DNA of 8,000 nt, taken from NCBI GenBank assembly GCA_025963345.1, contig JAOPUS010000167.1:1-8000 (forward strand), read 5' to 3'. The first letter of the stretch is position 1; each line of letters opens with the position of its first letter. This DNA comes from Blastococcus sp. Lineage in GTDB: Bacteria; Actinomycetota; Actinomycetes; Mycobacteriales; Geodermatophilaceae. The position numbers were made by a program, and so were the translations under genes. Below the pieces are notes generated by a model. That model was not told where the DNA came from and ran no database searches. It worked only from the letters and a program-made list of their open reading frames with translations. Positions 1 through 5,423 of the stretch are shown here, piece by piece.

Positions 1-677
1 GGGAGCAGGCGGTAGTCCTCCGCCTGGAAGTAGTTGTCCGACGGCTGGGCCTGGGCGGTGATCCGCTGCACCCACTTGACGCTGCGGGCACCGATGTAGC
101 CGGGCACGACGACGCGTACCGGCCCCCCGTGGATCCGGGGCAGTGGCTGCCCGTTCATCGCCCAGGCCAGCAGCACTTCCCCGGCGCAGGCCTTCACCAT
201 GGGGATGGAGCTGCCGTAGGGCTGCGGCGGCTGCAGGCTCGGGGCGACGTCCGGGGCAAGGAAGGCGACGTGCGCCGCGCCGGGGCGGGGTCCGGCCGCG
301 GCGAGCACGTCGGCGAGGCTGGCGCCGGTCCATTCGGCCGTGGAGATGGTAGTGGGCCCCCACGGCACCTGACCCGGGATGTCCCGGACGGCGATCAGCT
401 CGCCCCGGCGGTTGCCCGCGCACTCGAGCGTGACGACCTCGGTGCGGGCCGGGAACCGCTGCTGCAGGTCGGCCAGGGTGAGAACCAGTTCCCGGTCGAT
501 CAGGCCGTCGATGCACAGCCGCCAGGTCGCGGGGTCGAGGTTCGGGAAGGGGCCGTGGTTGCGGCTGTAGAAGGCCTCGATCGGCGTCAGCGGCTGGCCG
601 GCCAGCGCGGCCGGCGCCGGCTCGGCGTTGAACGGCTCCTCCTGGTGGACGACCATGTCGTCCCGCTTGCCCCACAT
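1..677 (-). CDS. Sulfite oxidase-family molybdopterin-dependent oxidoreductase (partial; C-terminus beyond left edge)
   Basis: The visible 225 residues read through the molybdenum-cofactor (Moco) domain of the sulfite oxidase family, enzymes that use Moco to oxidise sulfite or reduce related substrates. Seen directly: an N-terminus MWGKRDDMVVHQEEPFNAE, a Moco-contacting SRNHGPFP at residues 38-45, ECAGNRR at 85-91 whose Cys86 is the expected molybdenum ligand, a WTG segment at 116-118, and HGGPVRVVVPGYIGARSVKW at 183-202. No Sec or Tat signal and no heme domain precede the Moco domain, so a cytoplasmic enzyme is likely. The ATG at 677 is chosen because GAAGGGAG lies 5 bases upstream; an in-frame ATG at 692 would add five residues but overlaps that ribosome site. 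The C-terminal dimerisation domain lies outside the window. The physiological substrate and electron acceptor cannot be read from this fragment. Confidence 0.93.
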   Translation of the reverse strand, partial: MWGKRDDMVVHQEEPFNAEPAPAALAGQPLTPIEAFYSRNHGPFPNLDPATWRLCIDGLIDRELVLTLADLQQRFPARTEVVTLECAGNRRGELIAVRDIPGQVPWGPTTISTAEWTGASLADVLAAAGPRPGAAHVAFLAPDVAPSLQPPQPYGSSIPMVKACAGEVLLAWAMNGQPLPRIHGGPVRVVVPGYIGARSVKWVQRITAQAQPSDNYFQAEDYRLL

Positions 678-682
678 GCCTG

Positions 683-690
683 CTCCCTTC
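683..690 (-). promoter_or_regulatory. Ribosome binding site of the Moco oxidoreductase gene
   Basis: On the minus strand GAAGGGAG precedes the ATG at 677 with a 5-base spacer. It decides between the ATG at 677 and the in-frame ATG at 692, which lies inside the site. Confidence 0.6.
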
Positions 691-1006
691 ATTGCCAAGC
701 CTGACCACGTGCCCACTCGCGCGGCGCCCCGCCCCCGGCTGGGGTGTCGGCCGAGGTCGGGGCCGCGGTCGTCGGTGGGCGGTCGGCGAATACCGGCTGC
801 CCCAGGCTGCGCGGTCGCGCGATCGTGAGACATCGCCGCCAGCCGCCATCCGCGACTACCGCAAACGGAGGGATCCGGACTCCTGCTACCTGCAAGCCGT
901 GTGACGGCTTGCGATCTCGATGGCGGAGAGACACCACGGCGGCGTAGAGGTGGGAGTGCGGCAGCGAGAGCGTGCCCAGCAAGTCGTGAGCCTCGGAGCT
1001 TGGCAC
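689..1006 (-). CDS. Doubtful small ORF (105 codons) upstream of the Moco oxidoreductase
   Basis: A GTG at 1006 follows AGGAG with a 6-base spacer, and the first 40 or so codons (MPSSEAHDLLGTLSLPHSHL and the next segment) have a plausible coding composition. The second half, after the inverted repeat at 892-912, loses that bias and becomes rich in Pro, Ala and Arg, as in an out-of-frame read. The stop lies 11 bases before the start of the oxidoreductase gene, which would fit a small leader gene. No family is recognised. It may equally be the remnant of a longer gene or a chance ORF in GC-rich DNA. Confidence 0.2.
   Translation of the reverse strand: MPSSEAHDLLGTLSLPHSHLYAAVVSLRHRDRKPSHGLQVAGVRIPPFAVVADGGWRRCLTIARPRSLGQPVFADRPPTTAAPTSADTPAGGGAPREWARGQAWQ
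892..912. repeat. Perfect 9-bp inverted repeat with 3-base loop
   Basis: GCAAGCCGT (892-900), then GTG, then ACGGCTTGC (904-912) form a perfect stem of nine pairs. It lies in non-coding or doubtful DNA about 215 bp upstream of the oxidoreductase start. There is no T-run on either side, so a simple intrinsic terminator is not evident. It could be a factor-independent hairpin terminator for transcription from the decayed genes, or an operator. Confidence 0.6.
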
Positions 1007-1048
1007 GTGCAACTCCTGGCACACGCAACGAGCCGACAGCCGGATGCT

Positions 1049-1260
1049 CTAGTGACCGCGGGCGGCGATCCGCTGAGCAATCTCGGCCGGGTGGCCGCCA
1101 GGCGCTCAGCACGCTCATGCTCGACCAGCGCCTTTGCCGCCGTGAACAGCGCTTTCGGGTCCCACTCCCCGAAGATGCCGGGCGAGCCGATGCGGGTGCA
1201 GCCGAGCCGGGCCAGACGCCCGACCAGCGACGAGGCCTGACCGAGTCCTCGGGGGACCGC
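1049..1260 (-). pseudogene. Probable frameshifted remnant of an unidentified gene
   Basis: From 1260 to about 1086 the minus strand is open with strongly G/C-biased third positions and a natural-looking protein, including segments SSLVGRLARLGCTRIGSPG, FGEWDPKALFTAAKALVEHE and RAERLAATRP. In that frame the composition then breaks down. Moving by one base near 1085 restores it and gives EIAQRIAARGH followed by a TAG at 1051-1049, a convincing C-terminal end. An in-frame TGA at 1263-1261 closes the open part upstream and no start with a ribosome site is evident, so the N-terminus is missing too. I cannot assign a family. The SSLVGRLARLG stretch could be a recognition helix of a winged-helix protein, but that is speculation. 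Confidence 0.35.
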
Positions 1261-1458
1261 TCACCCCGGGCCCTGGCGCACCCACGTCCACCCTCCTGTG
1301 GCGTCCCCGATCCAGCGCGCTCTGCAACGGGCCGCTCACCTGCCCGTTCGCGCTTCTCTCAGCGTCCTCACAGGCGGGTCGGCGCAGAGTCCCACGATCG
1401 AGTCACCAGTCGGTGCCGATCCGAGGGGGACCCGAATGGACCGCCGCCTCGGCACGAG

Positions 1459-1488
1459 CGAGCCGGGCGCCAGCGGAGCGCCGGCTCG
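1459..1488. repeat. Imperfect inverted repeat upstream of murT
   Basis: CGAGCCGG (1459-1466) is the exact reverse complement of CCGGCTCG (1481-1488). The stem extends inward through CGC (1468-1470) and GCG (1478-1480) if G1467 is bulged. It lies about 335 bp upstream of the murT start in DNA with no recognised gene. There is no T-run. In DNA this GC-rich some such stems are expected by chance. Confidence 0.4.
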
Positions 1489-1822
1489 TTGGGTCGGTAG
1501 CAAGCCGTCCGTGGCCCACGCATCCGGGCGACGCCGGGAGTGGGCGGACGACGACAGAACCGTTGCCGCGCGCTGGGTACTCGAATTGTGCTGCCGCGCA
1601 GGCCACTCTGAGGCAGGTGCTGCGACCGCATCGGCATCGGTACCGAAGGCTGACGGACTTCCTGCCCCAGCTGGCGGGCATCCATGGCCCGGTCAGCTGC
1701 CCGGCCGGCGGCCCGGGGGTGCACCTGTCGCACCCGGCCCGGCGGCCGGTCCACTCGGATCGGACCCCGTTCCAGTGATCCGGCATCGGCTGGTCTGGTG
1801 CCTTCACGAGGCCTGGAACCGG

Positions 1823-3025
1823 ATGGTGGCAGCAATTGCATCGGTAGCCTCGGTCGCGGCGCGACGGATACGCGGCGGCGAGGGCGTGGCCACCCGCGGC
1901 CGGGTCCTCCTCACCCTGGATCCGGGGGCGCTGTCCCACCTCGCACGGGGTCGGGACGTGGTCCTCGTGACCGGGACCAACGGCAAGACGACGACCGCCC
2001 ACCTGCTCGCGGCCGCACTCGGCACTCTCGGCCCGGTGGCGCACAACGCCAGCGGCGCCAACATGTCCGACGGTGCGGTCGCCGCGTTGGCGACCCGGCG
2101 ACATGCCCCGCGTGCCGTCCTGGAAGTCGACGAGTTGCACCTGGCCCGGGTCGCGGACGCAGTCTCCCCCGCCGTCGTCGTGCTGCTCAACCTGACCCGG
2201 GACCAACTCGACCGGGGCTCGGAGGTGGCGGCCGTGGCCACCAGCATCCGGAAGTCGCTCCGCCGGCACCCCCGCACACTGGTCGTCGCCAATCGTGACG
2301 ACCCGGTGGTGGTGGCAACCGTCGAAGGCATGCCGCGGGTGACCTGGGTGGCTGCCTCGGCCGGCTGGTCGGGCGATGCCTCGCTCTGCCTGCGCTGTGG
2401 CCGGCAACTGGTGGCCAAGCACGAGTGGTCGTGCCCCTGCGGGCTGTCCCAACCGCAGGCGGACTGGGAGCTGGACGGGGCAGCGGTACGCGGTGCCGGG
2501 GTGACGACGCCGCTGCACCTGCGGCTGCCTGGCCGGTTCAACCTCGGCAATGCCCTGGCGGCGATGGCCGCCGCGCACGCCCTCGGCGTACCGCCCGGTG
2601 CCGCGGCCGACGCCATGGCCGACCTCGAGTCGGTGGCCCACAGGTACGCGACGGTGCGGCACGGGTCTCACGAGCTGCACCTTCTGCTGGCCAAGAACCC
2701 AGCGGGATGGGCGGAGACGCTGCCCCTGCTGAAGGACTACCCGGCGCTGCTGCTGGTGATCAACGCCCGAGAGGCCGACGGCCGGGACACCTCCTGGCTG
2801 TGGGACGTACCGTTCGAGCAACTGCCGCCCCGACCAACCGTCGCCAGCGGGGACCGTGCCGCAGACGTCGGCCTCCGGCTGAGCTACGCGGCTGTCGGAC
2901 ACCAGACGGTGGACGATCCGCTGGCGGGCCTGGAACTCCTCCCGCCCGGCGAGGTGGTCGCGGTCGCCAACTACACCGCCTTCGCCGACCTGTGGCGCAG
3001 GCTGGCAGTGATGTCCGGACGATGA
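1823..3025 (+). CDS. murT: MurT, ligase subunit of lipid II isoglutaminyl synthase
   Basis: MurT with GatD amidates the alpha-carboxylate of D-Glu at position 2 of the lipid II stem peptide, giving D-isoglutamine, on the cytoplasmic side of the membrane. The 400-residue product is a Mur-ligase-type ATPase: P-loop GTNGKTTT at 51-58, acidic EVDEL at 101-105, NLTRDQLDR at 123-131, a four-cysteine insertion (Cys189, 192, 204, 206) matching the structural zinc ribbon of MurT, FNLGNALAAMAAAHALG at 239-255, and the C-terminal DUF1727 signatures LLAKNPAGW (288-296) and NAREADGRDTSWLWDVPFE (314-332), which supplies an acidic residue to the GatD active site in the known complex. The start at 1823 places the P-loop about 50 residues in, as in Staphylococcus aureus MurT. 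The frame is open far upstream (from 1298) but with non-coding composition, and a GTG at 1775 is possible. No clear Shine-Dalgarno is seen. The stop overlaps the gatD start (ATGA), so the two are coupled. Confidence 0.93.
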   Translation: MVAAIASVASVAARRIRGGEGVATRGRVLLTLDPGALSHLARGRDVVLVTGTNGKTTTAHLLAAALGTLGPVAHNASGANMSDGAVAALATRRHAPRAVLEVDELHLARVADAVSPAVVVLLNLTRDQLDRGSEVAAVATSIRKSLRRHPRTLVVANRDDPVVVATVEGMPRVTWVAASAGWSGDASLCLRCGRQLVAKHEWSCPCGLSQPQADWELDGAAVRGAGVTTPLHLRLPGRFNLGNALAAMAAAHALGVPPGAAADAMADLESVAHRYATVRHGSHELHLLLAKNPAGWAETLPLLKDYPALLLVINAREADGRDTSWLWDVPFEQLPPRPTVASGDRAADVGLRLSYAAVGHQTVDDPLAGLELLPPGEVVAVANYTAFADLWRRLAVMSGR

Positions 3026-3789
3026 GCCGGGAGTCGACCGTCCGGATCGGGCTACTGCTCCCCGACGTGCTGGGCACCTACTCCGACCGCGGCAACGCGG
3101 TCGTGCTCGCCCAGCGGCTGCTGCGGCGCGGCATCGACGCCGACGTGATCATGGTGACCGCCGGCTCGAGTCCGCCGGGCGGCTGCGACCTCTACGTCAT
3201 CGGTGGAGGCGAGGACGCGGCACAGTCCTTCGCCGCCGAGTGGCTCCTGGGGCACCGGGACCTGCGGCTCGCCCTGCAGACGACTCGCGTCCTCGCCGTG
3301 TGCGCCGGACTCCAGGTACTCGGCCAGTGGGTCGGGGACGGTCACGGACGAAGGCAGCCGGGCCTGGGGATCCTCGACCTCACCACGTCGCCCGGCCCAC
3401 GTCGCGCCGTGGGAGAAGTGCTCACCCGATGCGCCGTGCCCGGAGTCGGGCTGCTCACGGGTTTCGAGAACCACCGCGGCATGACCCAGCTCGGGCCGGA
3501 CGCCGCCCCCCTCGCGGCGGTGATGCACGGCGTGGGCAACGGCAGCGTCGACGGGAGCGAGGGTGCCCTCACCTCGACCGTCGTCGGCACCTACATGCAC
3601 GGACCGGTCCTCGCTCGCAATCCGGTCCTGGCCGACCACCTGCTGCAAGGGGTCGTCGGTGGGCCCCTGCCGGCCCTCGAGCTGCCCGACCAGGAGGGCG
3701 TCCGGCAGCTGCATCTGGCGCTCGCCCACCGCCCGTTCGAACGCCTCGGGCCCGTCCGAGCCGCCATCGACCGACGGCGATCACCGTGA
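3022..3789 (+). CDS. gatD: GatD, glutamine amidotransferase subunit of lipid II isoglutaminyl synthase
   Basis: GatD hydrolyses glutamine and channels ammonia to MurT for amidation of lipid II. The 255-residue protein is a class I (triad) CobB/CobQ-like amidotransferase: LLPDVLGTYSDRGNAVVLAQ at 12-31, an oxyanion-side YVIGGGEDAAQ at 58-68, the nucleophile Cys94 in VCAGLQVLG (93-101), GFENHRG at 147-153, and the catalytic His193 in GTYMHGPVL (189-197). The cysteine number equals that of the S. aureus enzyme (Cys94). The third triad member is expected from MurT, as in the characterised complex. The ATG overlaps the murT TGA by four bases, which supports stoichiometric coupled translation. The gene was historically labelled a cobyric acid synthase-like protein (cobQ2), but the murT partner makes the peptidoglycan role clear. 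Confidence 0.93.
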   Translation: MSRESTVRIGLLLPDVLGTYSDRGNAVVLAQRLLRRGIDADVIMVTAGSSPPGGCDLYVIGGGEDAAQSFAAEWLLGHRDLRLALQTTRVLAVCAGLQVLGQWVGDGHGRRQPGLGILDLTTSPGPRRAVGEVLTRCAVPGVGLLTGFENHRGMTQLGPDAAPLAAVMHGVGNGSVDGSEGALTSTVVGTYMHGPVLARNPVLADHLLQGVVGGPLPALELPDQEGVRQLHLALAHRPFERLGPVRAAIDRRRSP

Positions 3790-5420
3790 CAGGCCAGAGA
3801 GGCACCGACCCCTCACCCCGCGTCAGTGCATCGGACGCCCGGATGAGCGAGGTCCCGCGTCGGCCCGGACCCCGGCGGGCTCTTCCGCGCCCCGTCCTGG
3901 TTGCGGCAGCCGGTGGGCTGGTCGTCGTCCCCGGGGTCGCACTCGTCGCCGCACGTGCGGGCGTCCCGCAGGCCGTCGTCCTGCCGCACTGGTGGGGCGA
4001 CTGGCCATCGCGACAGCCCGGCCAGCTCGTCGGATGGGTGGCGGCGGGCGTCCTCCTGCTCGGTGCCCTGTGTGCGGCGTGGACATGGCTGGGCCTGTTC
4101 CTGCTCCGCCCGGTGCGCACCGAGGGAGCGCGGGCGTACTCGGACAGAGGACGCGGCGACGAGTCGTCCCATCGATGGCGTGTCCGGGGCGTCACGGGCC
4201 TTGCGGTCGCGTGGTCCTTGCCGCTTCTGGTGACGGGACCGGTCGGCAGCCTGGACGTGCAGAGCTATGCCGCCGTCGGCAGGCTGGCCGCCATCGGCCT
4301 GGACCCCTACCACGCCACCCCGGGAAGGCTCACCGACAGCTACGGGGCCGCGGTGGACCCCGGGTGGCGGTGGACGCCCACTCCGTACGGACCCCTGCAG
4401 GTTGCCCTCCTCCGAGGGGTGGCGCTGGTCGCCGGCCACCAGGTGGGGACGGCGGTACTGCTGATCCGGGGCGTCGCCGTCCTCGGACTGGCGGCCGGCC
4501 TCGTGCTCGCCGTCCGCGCGGTGCCGCTCACGGACCGCGTCCCTGTCCTGCTGATCACCGCACTGAACCCGGTCGTGCTCGTGCATGTCGTGTCCGGTGC
4601 CCACCTCGACGTGCTGGTCGGCGCCCTCGCGGTGCTCGTCGTCGGACTCGCGCGCTCCGGTCGCCCGGCCACGGCCATGGGATTCGCCGTGGTCGCCTGC
4701 GCGGTCAAGCTGCCCGGAGCGGTCCTGATGGCCTTCGTACTGCTCGACGTGCTGCGAACGGCACCCGGCCCGGACCGGCCCCGGACCCTGCTGCGGGTGG
4801 TCGGGGCTGGGCTGGGCACGCTCGGTGCGGTCGTGGCGCTGTGTCCGGACCCGTTCGGCTGGGTGGGCGCGCTGGGTGTCCCGGGGAAGGCACACAACGG
4901 CACGGCCCCCAGCACCTGGATGTCCTACCTCGCGGCCGCCGTGACCCAGCCGCTGCCCGGTCACGCGCCGGACCCCTCGTTCACGGTCGGCCGCACGGTC
5001 ACGGCGGTCATCGGCGCTGCGGTGGCCTGCTTCCTGCTCTGGCGTGCGACCTCGGGCTCGCGGTCCACAGCGTTCTGGGGAGTGGGGTGGGCGCTCGTGG
5101 CCGTCGCCCTGACCGGTCCCGCGCTCTACCCGTGGTACCTGACCTGGGGCCTGTTCGCTGTCGCCATCGGCAGCGGGCTGGTCGGCCGGCTGGTCCTGAT
5201 GGGTCTGAGCTCGGCCGCCTGCCTGGCCGCCGCCATGGGGAGCGACTCGGTCGTCGTCGTCACCTGGGTTGTGGTCATGCTCGCGGTCCTGGGCTTCACC
5301 GCATGGGTGGGCCATGCCCTGCTCGCGAACCGATCCGCAGGCCTTGCCGACGTCAGAACCGAGCCGCTGCAGGAGTCACCCGCTCACGAGACCGCCCGGC
5401 GGCTCCGACCCGGAGGATGA
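3786..5420 (+). CDS. mptB: MptB-like polyprenol-phosphomannose-dependent alpha-1,6-mannosyltransferase
   Basis: GT-C type membrane mannosyltransferase resembling MptB, which uses polyprenyl-phosphomannose to build the alpha-1,6-mannan core of lipomannan-type lipoglycans outside the membrane. The 544 residues contain about a dozen hydrophobic segments. Family-like signatures: DVQSYAAVGRLAAIGLDPY at 157-175 (acidic catalytic-loop region after the first helices), TPYGPLQ at 199-205, LNPVVLVHVVSGAHLDVLVG at 260-279, a central CAVKLPG, and a late LYPWYLTWGLF. The GTG at 3786 overlaps the gatD stop (GTGA) and is chosen because neither it nor the next in-frame start, ATG at 3843 (525 residues), has a clear Shine-Dalgarno, so re-initiation after gatD is a simple explanation; ATG 3843 remains quite possible. 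Exact acceptor specificity (MptB versus MptA or another GT-C mannosyltransferase) cannot be settled by reading alone. Confidence 0.85.
   Translation: MTGQRGTDPSPRVSASDARMSEVPRRPGPRRALPRPVLVAAAGGLVVVPGVALVAARAGVPQAVVLPHWWGDWPSRQPGQLVGWVAAGVLLLGALCAAWTWLGLFLLRPVRTEGARAYSDRGRGDESSHRWRVRGVTGLAVAWSLPLLVTGPVGSLDVQSYAAVGRLAAIGLDPYHATPGRLTDSYGAAVDPGWRWTPTPYGPLQVALLRGVALVAGHQVGTAVLLIRGVAVLGLAAGLVLAVRAVPLTDRVPVLLITALNPVVLVHVVSGAHLDVLVGALAVLVVGLARSGRPATAMGFAVVACAVKLPGAVLMAFVLLDVLRTAPGPDRPRTLLRVVGAGLGTLGAVVALCPDPFGWVGALGVPGKAHNGTAPSTWMSYLAAAVTQPLPGHAPDPSFTVGRTVTAVIGAAVACFLLWRATSGSRSTAFWGVGWALVAVALTGPALYPWYLTWGLFAVAIGSGLVGRLVLMGLSSAACLAAAMGSDSVVVVTWVVVMLAVLGFTAWVGHALLANRSAGLADVRTEPLQESPAHETARRLRPGG
5412..5416 (+). 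promoter_or_regulatory. Ribosome binding site of the kelch lipoprotein gene
   Basis: GGAGG ends 7 bases before the ATG at 5424 and lies within the last codons of the mptB-like gene. It favours the ATG at 5424 over the ATGA at 5417 that overlaps the preceding stop. It is the best Shine-Dalgarno in the operon, so the lipoprotein may be translated more efficiently than its neighbours. Confidence 0.7.
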
Positions 5421-5423
5421 GCC

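Larger units (their letters stand above)
678..1822. other. 1.1-kb gap without a recognisable intact gene; decayed coding fragments and inverted repeats
   Basis: No frame gives a family I recognise. Codon-like third-position G/C bias appears in short patches on different strands and frames: minus 1260-1049 (with a probable frameshift), minus 1006 to about 890, and plus about 1575-1778. Between them the bias is lost. Two strong inverted repeats lie at 892-912 and 1459-1488. The pattern suggests old genes in decay next to the promoter regions of the divergent oxidoreductase and murT genes. I found no convincing sigma-70-type promoter, no transposase or integrase motif, and no flanking target duplication. 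Confidence 0.5.

Noticed and set aside
1..677. Reading HGGPVR, in place of the HG(F/Y)PVR I expect in classical sulfite oxidases, as a sign of a defective enzyme.
   Set aside because: Every other cofactor motif is intact, including Cys86, and the position may well vary in cytoplasmic actinobacterial members; I cannot call it a defect.
861..930. tRNA-like sequence: the stretch GGAGGGATCCGGACTCC resembles the reverse complement of a T-arm, the type of sequence that yields GGIRTP in translation.
   Set aside because: The T-loop consensus is not met, no acceptor stem, D-arm or anticodon stem-loop can be built around it, and the nearby stem at 892-912 has nine pairs and a three-base loop.
1563..1591. 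Promoter for murT from TTGCCG (1563-1568) with an A/T-richer stretch near 1579-1590.
   Set aside because: At 16-18 base spacing no acceptable -10 box is present, and the site lies over 230 bases from the start codon.
1298..1822. A 175-residue N-terminal extension of MurT, since the murT frame is open from 1298 and would give a 575-residue fusion.
   Set aside because: The extension is Pro/Ala/Arg/Gly-rich with poor third-position bias, has no recognisable domain, and MurT from ATG 1823 already has the normal N-terminal length.
678..1822. Insertion sequence or integrated element in the gap.
   Set aside because: No transposase or integrase motif, no terminal inverted repeats bounding it, and no target duplication could be found; the inverted repeats seen are short local stems.
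1403..2902. A 499-codon open frame on the minus strand opposite murT.
   Set aside because: It is antisense to a clear MurT with intact motifs; its product is low-complexity Arg/Gly/Pro/His-rich, as expected of a shadow frame in GC-rich coding DNA.
3813..5315. A 500-codon open frame on the minus strand opposite the mptB-like gene.
   Set aside because: Composition is Arg/Gly/Asp/His-rich without domains; the plus strand carries a coherent membrane protein with family motifs.
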